Shown: positions 9,691 through 22,000 of the stretch, in pieces
Layout: every line of letters begins with the position of its first letter
How positions within the stretch are numbered: position 1 is the stretch's first letter
Assembly (NCBI GenBank): GCA_024803745.1
Contig: JANJXV010000048.1
Coordinates: 6,372,501-6,436,500 of the forward strand
Direction of reading: 5' to 3'
Length of the DNA: 64,000 nt
Source: Megascapheus bottae
Lineage: Eukaryota > Chordata > Mammalia > Rodentia > Geomyidae
Notes under the pieces: generated by a model
Database searches by the model: none
What the model saw: only the letters and a program-made list of their open reading frames with translations
Told to the model about the DNA's origin: nothing
Made by a program: the position numbers and the translations under genes

Positions 9691-12638
9691 AGGGTGAGGG
9701 TTAGGGTTAGGTTTAGTTTTCGGGTTAAGGTTAGGGTTAGGGTAAGGGTTAGGGTTAGGATTAGGGTTAGGTTTAGGGTTAGGTTTAGGGTTTCGGTTAG
9801 AGTTAGGGTTAGGGTTAGGGTAAGGGTATGTGTTAAGGTTATGGTTATCGTTAGGGTTAGGTTTAGCGTTAGGGTAAGGGTAAGGGTTAGGGTAAGGGTT
9901 AGGTTTAAGGTAAGCATAAGGTTTAGGGTTACGGTTAGAGTTAGGGTCAGGGTTAGGGTTAGGGTAAGGGTAAGGTTTAGGGTTAGGTTAAGAGTTAGGT
10001 TTAGGGTAAGGGTAAGGGTTAGGGTTAGGGTTAGGGTTAGCTTTAGGGTTAGGGTTAGGGTTAGAGTAATGGTAAGGTTTAGGGTTAAGGTTAGGTTTAG
10101 GGTTAGGTTTAGGTTTAGGGTAAGTTTAAGGGTTAGGGTTTGGGTTAGGGTAAGGGTTAGGGTTAGGGTAAGGGTTAGGGTTAGGGTTAGGGTTAGCGTT
10201 AGGGTTGGGGTTAGGGAAAGGGTAAGTGGTAGGGTTATTGTTAGGGTTAGGATAAGGGTAAGGGTTAGGGCAGGGTTACGGTTAGGGTTAGGTTTAGGGT
10301 TGAGGTTGTGGTTAGGATTAGGGTTAGGGTAAGGGTAAGGGTTAGTGTTAGGGTAAGTGTTAGTGTTAGTGTTAGGGTTAGGGTAAGGTTAGGGGTTAGG
10401 TTTAAGGTTAGGGTTAGGGTTAGGGATAGGTTTATGATTATGGTTAGGTTAAGGGTAAGGATTTGGGTTAGTGTTAGGGTTATTTTTAAGGTTAGGGGTA
10501 GGGTAAGGGTAAGGGTTAGGGTTAGGGTTAGGTTTAGGCTTAGGTTTAAGGTTGAGGTTAGGGTTAGTGTTAGGGTTAGGGTAAGGGTTAGGGTTAGGGT
10601 TCGGGTAAGGGTTAGGCTTAGGGTTTGGGTTATGGTTAGGCTAAGGGTAAGGGATAGGGTTAGGGTTAGGGTTAAGGTTGAGGTTAGGGTTAGTGTTAGA
10701 GTAAGCGTTAGGGTTAGGGTTAGGGTATGGTTTAGGCTTAGGTTTAGGGTTAGGGTTAGAGTTAGGGTTAGGGTTAGGGTTAGGGTAAGCGTAAGGGTTA
10801 CGGTTAGGGTTTGGGTTAGGGTAAGGGTTAGGTTTAGGGGTTTGGGTTAGTGTTAGGGTTAGGTTAAGGGTTACGGTTAGGGTTAGGTTTAGGGTTAGGA
10901 TAAGGGTTAGTGTTAGGGTTAGGTTAATGGTAATTTTTAGGTTATGGTTAGGGTTAGAGTTAGGTAAGTTTTAGGGTTACGGTTAGGATTAGGTTTAAGG
11001 ATGGGGTTAAGGTTACGGTTAGTGTTAGGGTAAGTATAAGGGTTAGGGTTAGGGTTAGGGTTAGTGTTAGGTTAGGGTTAGAGTTAGAGTAAGGGTTAGG
11101 GTTAGGGTTAGGGTTAGGTTTAGTGTTTTGGTTAAGGTTAGGGTTAGAGTAAGGGTTAGGGTTAGGGTTAGGGTTGGGTTTAGGGTTAGGTTTAGGGTTA
11201 CAGTTAGGGTTAGGGTAAGGGTATGAGTTAGGGTTAGGGTTAGGGTTAGCGTAAGGGTAAGGCTAAGAATTATGGTTAGGGTTAGGGTTAGGCTAAGGGT
11301 AAGGGTTAAAATTAGGGTTAGGGTTAGGCTTAGGGTTAGGTTAGGTTTAGAGTTAGGGTTAGGGTTAGGGTTAGGGTTGGGTTTAGGGTTAGGTTTAGGG
11401 TTACAGTTAGGGTTAGGTTAAGGGTATGTGTTAAGGTTAGGTTTAGGGTAAGGTTAAGGTTTAGGGTTAGTGTTAGGGTTAGGGTTAGGGTTAGGCTAAG
11501 GGTAAGGGTTAGGATTAGGGTTAGGGTTAGTATTAGGGTTAGGTTTAGGGTTAGGGTAAGGGTAAGGGTTAGGGTTAGGATTAGGGTTAGGGTTAGGGTA
11601 AGGGTTATGTTTATGGTTATGGTTAGGGTTAGGGTTAGGGTTAGGGTTAGGTTTAGGGTTGGGGTTAAGGTTAGGGTTAGGGTTAGATTAAGGGTAAGGA
11701 TTAGGGTAAGGGTTAGGGTTTGGGTTAGGGTTAGGGTAAGGGTAAGAGTTAGGTTTTGGGTTATTGTTAGAGGTTATGGTTAGCTTTGGGGGTTAGGGTT
11801 ACTGTTAGGGTTAGGGTAAGGGTTAGGTTAAGGGTTAGGGTTAGGGTTAGTGTTAGGGGTTAGGGTTAAGGGTTAGGGTTAGGGTTAGGGTTAGTGTTAG
11901 GGTTAGGTTAAGGGATAGGGTTAGGGTTAGGGTTAGGATAATGGTTAGGGTTAGGGTTAGGTTTAGGGTTAGGGTAAGGGCAAGGTTTATGGTTAGGTTT
12001 AGGGTTATTCTAAGGGTAAGGGTAAGGGTTAGGTTTTGGGTTAGGGTTAGGTTTAGGTTTAGGGTAAGGGTAAGTGTTAGGGTTGTGGTTAGGGGTAGGA
12101 TAAGGTTAAGGGTTAGGGTTAGGATTAGGGATAGGGGTTAGGTTTAGGGTTATGGTTAGGGTTAGGGTAAGTGTTAGGGTTAGGGTTAGGGTTAGGGTTA
12201 GGGTAAGTGTTAGGTTTAGGGTTAGGGTTATGGTTAGGGTAAGTGTTAGGGTAAGCGTTAGGGTTAGGGTTAGGTTTAGGGTTGAGGTTATGGTTAGGGT
12301 TAGGGTTAGTGTAAGGGTAAGGGTTAGGGTTAGGTAAGAGTTAGGGTTAGGGCTAGGGTTACTGTTAGGGTTAGGGTTAGGGATAGGTTTATGATTAGGG
12401 TTAGGGTAAGGGAAAGGATTAAGTTTAGGTTTAGGGTTATTTTTCTGGTTAGGGTTAGGGTAAGGGTAAGTGTTAGGGTTAGGTTTAGGTTTAGGGTTAG
12501 GTTTAAGGTTGAGGTTAGGGTTAGTGTTAGGGTTAAGGTAAGGGTTACGGTTAGGGTTCGGGTAAGGTTTAGGGTAGGGTTAATGTTAAGGTTGAGGTTA
12601 GGGTTAGGGTTAGAGTAAGGGTTAGGTTTAGGGTTAGT
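9691..12638 (+). repeat. Degenerate telomere-like stretch without a long repeat partner
   Basis: TTAGGG variants only. The stretch 10,860-11,030 is among the most decayed in the window. It carries single copies of motifs seen elsewhere: the GGGAAAGGG module near 10,215, TTTAAGGTTGAGG near 10,546 with a second AAGGTTGAGG near 10,675, and GGGTATGTGTTA near 9,825 and 11,429. It therefore looks like a decayed member of the same families. No gene or RNA is seen. Confidence 0.7.
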
Positions 12639-15600
12639 TAAGGTTAGGTTTAGGGTAAGGGTAAGGTTTAGGTTTAGGGTTAGTGTTAATGTTAGGGTTA
12701 GGGTAAGGGTTAGGGTTAGGGTTAGGGCTAGGGATAGGTTTGGGTTAGGTAAGGGTAAGGGTTAGGTTTAGGGTTACGGTTAGGGTAAGGGTTATCGTTA
12801 GGGTTAGGGTTAGGATTGGGGTTAGGGTAAGGGGAAGTGTTAGGTTTTGGGTTAGGGTTAGGAAAAGAGTAAAGGTTAGGGTTAGGGTTAGTGTTAGGGT
12901 TAGGTTTAGGGTTAGGGGTTAGGGTTAGGATAGGTTTACAGTTAGGGTAAGGGTTAGGGTTAGGGTTAGGGTAAGGGTAAGGGTTAGGGTTAGGGTTAGG
13001 GTAAGGGTTAGGGTTAGGGTTATTTTTAGGGTTAGGTTTAGGGTAAGGATAAGGGTTATGTTTAGGATTAGGTTTAGGTTTAGGTTTAAGGTTGAGGTTA
13101 GGGTTAGGGTTAGGGTTAGGGTAAGGGTTAGGGTTAGGGTTAGGGTAAAGGTTCTGGTTAGGTTTATTGTTAGTGTTAGCCTAAGCGTAAGGGATAGGGT
13201 TAGGGTTAGGGTTAGGGCAATGGTAAGTGTTAGGGTTAGGGTTAAGGTTAGGGTTAGGGTAAGTTTTAGGGTTATGGTTAGGTTTAGGTTTAAGCTTGGG
13301 GTTAAGGTTAGGGTTAGGGTTACGGTAAGTGTAAGGGTTAGGGTTAGGGTTAGGGTTAGGGTAAGTGTTAGGGTTAGGGATATTGTTAGAGTTAGGGTTA
13401 GGGTTAGGTTTAGTGTTGGGGTTAATGTTAGGGTTAGTGTAAGGGTTACGGTTAGGGTTAGGGTTAGGTTTAGGGTTACAGTTAGGGTTAGGGTTATGGT
13501 TAGATTAAGGGTATGTGTTAGTGTTAGTGTTAGGGTTAGGGTTAGCCTTAGTGTAAGGGTAAGGGTTAAGTTTAGGTTTAGGGAAGGGTAAGGTTTAGGG
13601 TTAGAGTTAGGTTTAGGGTTGGGGTTAAGTTTAAGGTTAGGGTTAGGTAAAGGTAAGGATTAGGGTTAGGGTTAGTGTTAGGGTTAGGTTAGGTTTAGGG
13701 TTAGGGTAAGGGTAAGTGTTATGGTTAGGGTTAGGGTTAGGATAAGGGTAAGGGTAAGGGTTAGAGTAGGGTTAGGGTTTAGAGTTAGTGTTAGGGTTAG
13801 GGTGAGCGTTAGGTATAGTGTTAGGGTTAGGGTTAGGATAAGGGTAAGGGTTAGGGTTAGGGTTTAGGGTTAGTGTTAGAATTAGGGTTTGGGTTAGTGT
13901 TAGTGTTAGGGTTAGGCTAAGGGAAAGTGTTAGGCTTAGGGTTAGTGTTAGGTTTAGGGTTAGCGTTAGGTTTAGGCTTGGGGTTAAGGTTAGGATTAGG
14001 GTTAGGGTAAGGGTAAGGATTCGGGTTAGGGTTAGGGTTTGGGTTAGGGTTAGGATAAGGGTAAGGGTTAGGGCAGGGTTAGGGTTAGGGGTTAGGGTCA
14101 GGGTTAGGGTAAGGTTAAGGGTTAGGCTTAGGGTTAGAGTTAGGGTTAGGGTAAGAGTAAGGGTTAGGGTTATGTTTAGGGTTAGGGGTTACAGTTAGAT
14201 TTAGGTTTAGGGTTAGGGTTAGTGTAAGGGTAAGGGTAAGGGATAGGGTTAGGGATAGGGTTAGGGTTAGGATTAGCTTCAGGGTTAGGGTTAGGGTAAG
14301 GGTAAGTGTTAGGGTTAGCTTTAGGGTTACGGCTAAGGTTTCGGTTAGAGTTAGGGTAAGGGTAAGGGTTAGATTAGGGTTAGGGTTAGGGTTAGGGTTA
14401 GGGTAAGGTTTAGGTTTAGTGTTAGGATTAGGCTTAGGATTAGGGTTAGGGTTAGGGTAAGGGTTAGGGTTAGGGTTAGGGTTAGGGTTAGGGTTAGGGC
14501 TAGGGTGAGGGTTAGGGTTAAGGTTAGGGTTAGGGTTAGGGTAAGTGTAAGGGTTAGGGTTAGGTTTACGGTTAGGATTAGGGTTAGGGTTAGGGTTACG
14601 GTTAGGGTTAGGGTAAGGGTAAGAGTAAGGGTTAGGGTTAGGGCTGGTTTAGGTTTAGGTTTAAGGTTGAGGTTAGGGTTAGGGTAAGGGTAAGTGTAAG
14701 GGTTAGGTTTAGGGTTAGGTTTAGGTTTAGGTTTAAGGTTGAGGTTAGGGTTAGGGTTAGGGTTAGGGTAAGGGTTAGGGTTAGGGTTAGGGTAAAGGTT
14801 AGGGTTAGGGTTAGGGTTAGGGTTAGGCTTGGGGTTAAGGTTAGGGCTACGGTTAGGGTAAGGGTAAGGATTCGGGTTAGGGTTAGGGTTGGGTTAGGGT
14901 TAGGCTAAGGGTAAGGGTTAGGGTTAGGGTTAGGGTTAGGGGTTATGGTTAGCTTAGGGTTTAGGGTTAGGGTTAGGATTACGGTTAGGGTGAGGGTAAG
15001 GGTTAGTTAAAGGGTTAGGGTTACGGTTAGGGTTTGGGGTTAGGTTTAGGGGTTAGGGTTAGGATTAGGGTTAGTGTTAGGGTTATGTTAAGGGTTAGGG
15101 TTAGGGTTAGGGTTAGGTTTAAGGTAAGGGTTAAGGTTAGTCTTAAGTTTAGGGTTAGTGTAAGGGCAAGGGTTATGGTTAGGATTAGGGTTAGGTTTAG
15201 GCTAAGGGTAAGGGTTAGGGTTACGGTTAGGGTTAGGTTTAGGTTTAGGGTAAGGGTAAGGGTTAGGGTTAGGGTTAGGGTTAGTGTAAGGTTTAGGGTT
15301 AGGGTTAGCGTTAGGGTAGGGGTTAGGGAAAGGGTTAGTGTTAGGGTTAGGTTAGGGTTAGGATAAGGGTAAGGGTTAGGTTTAGGATTAGGGTTAGCGG
15401 TTAGAGTTAGGGTTAGGGTTAGGGTTAGGATTAGTGGTAAGGGTTAGGCTTAGGGTTAGTGTAGGGTTAGGTTATGTAATGGTTAGGGTTAGGTTTAGGG
15501 TAAGGGTAAGGTTTAGGGTTAGGGTTAGGGTTATGGTAATGGTTAGGGTTAGGGTTAGGGTTAGGGTAAGTGTTAGGGTTAGGGTTGGGGTCAGGGTAAG

Positions 15601-18600
15601 GGTAAGTGTTAGGGTTAGGGTTAAGGTTAGGATAAGGGTAAGGGTTAGGATTAGGGTTAGGGTTAGTGTTGGGGTTAGGGTTAGGATAAGGGGTGAGAGT
15701 TAGGCTAGGGTTACGTTTAGTGTTAGGGTAAGGGTTAGGGTTAGGGTTAGGGTAATGGTAAGGGTTAGGGTTAGGTTTAGGGTTAGGGTTAGGTTTAGGT
15801 GTTAGGGATAGGGTTAGTTTTAGGGTTAGGTTTACGGTTAGGGTTAGGCTAAGTGTAAGGGTTAGGGTTAGGGTTAGGGTTATTTTTAGGGTTAGGGTTA
15901 GGGTAAGTGTAAGGGTTAGGTTTAGGGTTAGGTTTAGGTTTAGGTTTAAGGTTGAGGTTAGGGTTAGGGCTAGGGTTAGGGTAAGGGTTAGGGTTAGGGT
16001 TAGGGTAAAGCTTAGGGTTAGGGTTAGGGTTAGGGTTAGGCTAAGGGTAAGAGATAGGGTTAGCGTTAGGGTAAAGGTTGAGGTTAGGGTTAGGGTTAGA
16101 GTAAGGGTTAGGTTTAGGGTTAGGGTACGGGTTAGGGTTAGGGTTAGGGTTAGGGTAATGGTAAGTGTTAGGGTTAGGGTTAGGGTTAGGTTTAGGGCTA
16201 GGGTGAGGGTTAGGGTTAAGGTTAGGGTTAGGGTTAGGTAAGTGTAAGGGTTAGGGTTAGGTTTAGGGTTAGGATTAGGGTTAGGGTTAGGGTTTCGGTT
16301 AGGGTTAGGGTAAGTGTAAGAGTAAGGGTTAGGGTTAGTTTTAGGGTTAGGAGTAGGGTAAATGTAAGTGTTAGGTTTAGGGTTAGGGTTAGGTTTAGGG
16401 TCAGGTTTAAGGAAAGGATAAGGGTTAGGGTAAAGTTTAGGTTTAGGGTTAGGATTAGGGTTAAGGTTAGGGTTAGGGTTAGGGTAAGGGTAAGGGTAAG
16501 GGTTAGGATTAGGTTTAGGGTTAGGGTTAGGGTTAAGGGTAAGGTTTAGGGTTAGAATTAGGTTTAGGGTTAGGGTTAGGGTTTGTGTTAGGGTAAGGGT
16601 AAGGGTTAGGTTTAGGGTTAGGGTTAGGTTTATGGTTAGGGTTAGGGTAAGGGTAAGGGTAAGCGTAAGGGGTAGGGTTAGGTTAAGGTTTAGTGTTAGG
16701 GTTAGGGTTAGGGTTAGGTTTAGGGTTAGGGTAAGGGTAAGGGTAAGTGTTAGGGTTAGGATTAGGGTTAGGTTTAGTGTTGGGGTTAATGTTAGGGTTA
16801 GGTAAGGGTATGTGTTAGGTTAGGGTGAGGGTTAGGGGTTACGGTTAGGGTTAGGTTTAGGCTTAGGGTTAGGGTAAGGGTAAAGTATAGGTTTAGGGAT
16901 AGGGTTAGTGTTAGGGTTATGCTTAGGGTTCGGGTTAGGGTTAGGTTTAGTGTTGGGGTTAAGGTTATTGTTAGAGTAAGGGTTAGGGTTAGGGTTAGAG
17001 TTAGGTTTAGGTTTACGGTTAGGCTTAGGGTTAGGGTTAGGGTAAGGGTATGTGTTAGGGTTAGGGTTAGGGCTAGGGTTAGGGTTAGCGCAAGGGTAAG
17101 GGTAAGGGTTAGGGTGAGGGTTAGGGTTAGGGTTAAGGTTAGGTTTAGGGTAAGGGTAAGGTTTAGGTTTAGGGTTAGTGTTAATGTTAGGGTTAGGGTA
17201 AGGGTTAGGGTTAGGGTTAGGGCTAGGGTTAGGTTTGGGTTAGGTAAGGGTAAGGGTTAGGTTTAGGGTTATGGTAAGGGTTAGGGTTAGGGTTAGGGTT
17301 AGGGTAAGTGTTAGGGTTAGGGTTGGGGTCAGGGTAAGGGTAAGTGTTAGGGTTAGGGTTAAGGTTAGGATAAGGGTAAGGGTTAGGATTAGGGTTAGGG
17401 TTAGTGTTGGGGTTAGGGTTAGGATAAGGGGTGAGAGTTAGGCTAGGGTTACGTTTAGTGTTAGGGTAAGGGTTAGGGTTAGGGTTAGGGTAATGGTAAG
17501 GGTTAGGGTTAGGTTTAGGGTTAGGGTTAGGTTTAGGTGTTAGGGATAGGGTTAGTTTTAGGGTTAGGTTTACGGTTAGGGTTAGGCTAAGTGTAAGGGT
17601 TAGGGTTAGGGTTAGGGTTATTTTTAGGGTTAGGGTTAGGGTTAGGGTAAGTGTAAGGGTTAGGTTTAGGGTTAGGTTTAGGTTTAGGTTTAAGGTTGAG
17701 GTTAGGGTTAGGGCTAGGGTTAGGGTAAGGGTTAGGGTTAGGGTTAGGGTAAAGCTTAGGGTTAGGGTTAGGGTTAGGGTTAGGCTAAGGGTAAGAGATA
17801 GGGTTAGCGTTAGGGTAAAGGTTGAGGTTAGGGTTAGGGTTAGAGTAAGGGTTAGGTTTAGGGTTAGGGTACGGGTTAGGGTTAGGGTTAGGGTTAGGGT
17901 AATGGTAAGTGTTAGGGTTAGGGTTAGGGTTAGGTTTAGGGCTAGGGTGAGGATTAGGGTTAAGGTTAGGGTTAGGGTTAGGGTAAGTGTAAGGGTTAGG
18001 GTTAGGTTTAGGGTTAGGATTAGGGTTAGGGTTAGGGTTTCGGTTAGGGTTAGGGTAAGTGTAAGAGTAAGGGTTAGGGTTAGGTTTAGGGTTAGGAGTA
18101 CGGTAAATGTAAGGGTTAGGTTTAGGGTTAGGGTTAGGTTTAGGGTCAGGTTTAAGGAAAGGATAAGGGTTAGGGTAAAGTTTAGGTTTAGGGTTAGGAT
18201 TAGGGTTAAGGTTAGGGTTAGGGTTAGGGTAAGGGTAAGGGTAAGGGTTAGGATTAGGTTTAGGGTTAGGGTTAGGGTTAGGGTAAGGGTAAGGTTTAGG
18301 GTTAGAGTTAGGTTTAGGGTTAGGGTTAGGGTTTGTGTTAGGGTAAGGGTAAGGGTTAGGTTTAGGGTTAGGGTTAGGTTTATGGTTAGGGTTAGGGTAA
18401 GGGTAAGGGTAAGCGTAAGGGGTAGGGTTAGGTTAAGGTTTAGTGTTAGGGTTAGGGTTAGGGTTAGGTTTAGGGTTAGGGTAAGGGTAAGGGTAAGTGT
18501 TAGGGTTAGGATTAGGGTTAGGTTTAGTGTTGGGGTTAATGTTAGGGTTAGGTAAGGGTATGTGTTAGGTTAGGGTGAGGGTTAGGGGTTACGGTTAGGG

Positions 18601-18883
18601 TTAGGTTTAGGCTTAGGGTTAGGGTAAGGGTAAAGTATAGGTTTAGGGATAGGGTTAGTGTTAGGGTTATGCTTAGGGTTCGGGTTAGGGTTAGGTTTAG
18701 TGTTGGGGTTAAGGTTATTGTTAGAGTAAGGGTTAGGGTTAGGGTTAGAGTTAGGTTTAGGTTTACGGTTAGGCTTAGGGTTAGGGTTAGGGTAAGGGTA
18801 TGTTTTAGGGTTAGGGTTAGGGCTAGGGTTAGGGTTAGCGCAAGGGTAAGGGTAAGGGTTAGGGTGAGGGTTAGGGTTAGGGT
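12639..18883 (+). repeat. 6,244-bp higher-order repeat, unit 1
   Basis: This is the first of three tandem units and starts abruptly where homology to 18,884 begins (TAAGGTTAGGTTTAGGG). It is the edge unit and the most diverged. Around 12,880-12,940 it lacks the GCGTAGGGTTAGGGG...TTACGG version found in units 2 and 3, and the offset to unit 2 is 6,245 at the left end but 6,244 from about 13,058 on. Landmarks at constant offset are 13,058/19,302/25,546 and 14,505/20,749/26,993. AAGCTT sites fall at 13,292, 16,008 and 17,752. Confidence 0.93.
15531..17268 (+). repeat. 1,744-bp sub-repeat A in unit 1 (1,738 bp here)
   Basis: This is the A half of the nested tandem duplication; its B partner is 17,269-19,018. 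The boundary landmark is GGGTTATGGTAA. Compared with A in units 2 and 3, it has a 1-bp loss near 16,238 (GGTTAGGTAAGTG against GGTTAGGGTAAGTG) and a 5-bp loss near 16,535 (GGTTAAGGGTAAGG against a form with an extra GGGTA). Together these remove exactly six bases. Confidence 0.9.
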
Positions 18884-19018
18884 TAAGGTTAGGTTTAGGG
18901 TAAGGGTAAGGTTTAGGTTTAGGGTTAGTGTTAATGTTAGGGTTAGGGTAAGGGTTAGGGTTAGGGTTAGGGCTAGGGATAGGTTTGGGTTAGGTAAGGG
19001 TAAGGGTTAGGTTTAGGG
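17269..19018 (+). repeat. 1,744-bp sub-repeat B in unit 1 (1,750 bp here)
   Basis: This B half carries one extra TTAGGG just after a GGTTATTTTTAGGG landmark (about 17,619-17,650), making it 1,750 bp. Its right edge is at TTACGG (19,019) where the A copy has TTATGG. The loss in A and the gain in B cancel, so the unit is still about 6,244 bp. Confidence 0.9.
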
Positions 19019-22000
19019 TTACGGTTAGGGTAAGGGTTATCGTTAGGGTTAGGGTTAGGATTGGGGTTAGGGTAAGGGGAAGTGTTAGGTTTTGGGTTAG
19101 GGTTAGGAAAAGAGTAAAGGTTAGGGTTAGCGTAGGGTTAGGGGTTACGGTTAGTGTTAGTGTTAGGGTTAGGATAGGTTTACAGTTAGGGTAAGGGTTA
19201 GGGTTAGGGTTAGGGTAAGGGTAAGGGTTAGGGTTAGGGTTAGGGTAAGGGTTAGGGTTAGGGTTATTTTTAGGGTTAGGTTTAGGGTAAGGATAAGGGT
19301 TATGTTTAGGATTAGGTTTAGGTTTAGGTTTAAGGTTGAGGTTAGGGTTAGGGTTAGGGTTAGGGTAAGGGTTAGGGTTAGGGTTAGGGTAAAGGTTCTG
19401 GTTAGGTTTATTGTTAGTGTTAGCCTAAGCGTAAGGGATAGGGTTAGGGTTAGGGTTAGGGCAATGGTAAGTGTTAGGGTTAGGGTTAAGGTTAGGGTTA
19501 GGGTAAGTTTTAGGGTTATGGTTAGGTTTAGGTTTAAGCTTGGGGTTAAGGTTAGGGTTAGGGTTACGGTAAGTGTAAGGGTTAGGGTTAGGGTTAGGGT
19601 TAGGGTAAGTGTTAGGGTTAGGGATATTGTTAGAGTTAGGGTTAGGGTTAGGTTTAGTGTTGGGGTTAATGTTAGGGTTAGTGTAAGGGTTACGGTTAGG
19701 GTTAGGGTTAGGTTTAGGGTTACAGTTAGGGTTAGGGTTATGGTTAGATTAAGGGTATGTGTTAGTGTTAGTGTTAGGGTTAGGGTTAGCCTTAGTGTAA
19801 GGGTAAGGGTTAAGTTTAGGTTTAGGGAAGGGTAAGGTTTAGGGTTAGAGTTAGGTTTAGGGTTGGGGTTAAGTTTAAGGTTAGGGTTAGGTAAAGGTAA
19901 GGATTAGGGTTAGGGTTAGTGTTAGGGTTAGGTTAGGTTTAGGGTTAGGGTAAGGGTAAGTGTTATGGTTAGGGTTAGGGTTAGGATAAGGGTAAGGGTA
20001 AGGGTTAGAGTAGGGTTAGGGTTTAGAGTTAGTGTTAGGGTTAGGGTGAGCGTTAGGTATAGTGTTAGGGTTAGGGTTAGGATAAGGGTAAGGGTTAGGG
20101 TTAGGGTTTAGGGTTAGTGTTAGAATTAGGGTTTGGGTTAGTGTTAGTGTTAGGGTTAGGCTAAGGGAAAGTGTTAGGCTTAGGGTTAGTGTTAGGTTTA
20201 GGGTTAGCGTTAGGTTTAGGCTTGGGGTTAAGGTTAGGATTAGGGTTAGGGTAAGGGTAAGGATTCGGGTTAGGGTTAGGGTTTGGGTTAGGGTTAGGAT
20301 AAGGGTAAGGGTTAGGGCAGGGTTAGGGTTAGGGGTTAGGGTCAGGGTTAGGGTAAGGTTAAGGGTTAGGCTTAGGGTTAGAGTTAGGGTTAGGGTAAGA
20401 GTAAGGGTTAGGGTTATGTTTAGGGTTAGGGGTTACAGTTAGATTTAGGTTTAGGGTTAGGGTTAGTGTAAGGGTAAGGGTAAGGGATAGGGTTAGGGAT
20501 AGGGTTAGGGTTAGGATTAGCTTCAGGGTTAGGGTTAGGGTAAGGGTAAGTGTTAGGGTTAGCTTTAGGGTTACGGCTAAGGTTTCGGTTAGAGTTAGGG
20601 TAAGGGTAAGGGTTAGATTAGGGTTAGGGTTAGGGTTAGGGTTAGGGTAAGGTTTAGGTTTAGTGTTAGGATTAGGCTTAGGATTAGGGTTAGGGTTAGG
20701 GTAAGGGTTAGGGTTAGGGTTAGGGTTAGGGTTAGGGTTAGGGCTAGGGTGAGGGTTAGGGTTAAGGTTAGGGTTAGGGTTAGGGTAAGTGTAAGGGTTA
20801 GGGTTAGGTTTACGGTTAGGATTAGGGTTAGGGTTAGGGTTACGGTTAGGGTTAGGGTAAGGGTAAGAGTAAGGGTTAGGGTTAGGGCTGGTTTAGGTTT
20901 AGGTTTAAGGTTGAGGTTAGGGTTAGGGTAAGGGTAAGTGTAAGGGTTAGGTTTAGGGTTAGGTTTAGGTTTAGGTTTAAGGTTGAGGTTAGGGTTAGGG
21001 TTAGGGTTAGGGTAAGGGTTAGGGTTAGGGTTAGGGTAAAGGTTAGGGTTAGGGTTAGGGTTAGGGTTAGGCTTGGGGTTAAGGTTAGGGCTACGGTTAG
21101 GGTAAGGGTAAGGATTCGGGTTAGGGTTAGGGTTGGGTTAGGGTTAGGCTAAGGGTAAGGGTTAGGGTTAGGGTTAGGGTTAGGGGTTATGGTTAGCTTA
21201 GGGTTTAGGGTTAGGGTTAGGATTACGGTTAGGGTGAGGGTAAGGGTTAGTTAAAGGGTTAGGGTTACGGTTAGGGTTTGGGGTTAGGTTTAGGGGTTAG
21301 GGTTAGGATTAGGGTTAGTGTTAGGGTTATGTTAAGGGTTAGGGTTAGGGTTAGGGTTAGGTTTAAGGTAAGGGTTAAGGTTAGTCTTAAGTTTAGGGTT
21401 AGTGTAAGGGCAAGGGTTATGGTTAGGATTAGGGTTAGGTTTAGGCTAAGGGTAAGGGTTAGGGTTACGGTTAGGGTTAGGTTTAGGTTTAGGGTAAGGG
21501 TAAGGGTTAGGGTTAGGGTTAGGGTTAGTGTAAGGTTTAGGGTTAGGGTTAGCGTTAGGGTAGGGGTTAGGGAAAGGGTTAGTGTTAGGGTTAGGTTAGG
21601 GTTAGGATAAGGGTAAGGGTTAGGTTTAGGATTAGGGTTAGCGGTTAGAGTTAGGGTTAGGGTTAGGGTTAGGATTAGTGGTAAGGGTTAGGCTTAGGGT
21701 TAGTGTAGGGTTAGGTTATGTAATGGTTAGGGTTAGGTTTAGGGTAAGGGTAAGGTTTAGGGTTAGGGTTAGGGTTATGGTAATGGTTAGGGTTAGGGTT
21801 AGGGTTAGGGTAAGTGTTAGGGTTAGGGTTGGGGTCAGGGTAAGGGTAAGTGTTAGGGTTAGGGTTAAGGTTAGGATAAGGGTAAGGGTTAGGATTAGGG
21901 TTAGGGTTAGTGTTGGGGTTAGGGTTAGGATAAGGGGTGAGAGTTAGGCTAGGGTTACGTTTAGTGTTAGGGTAAGGGTTAGGGTTAGGGTTAGGGTAAT

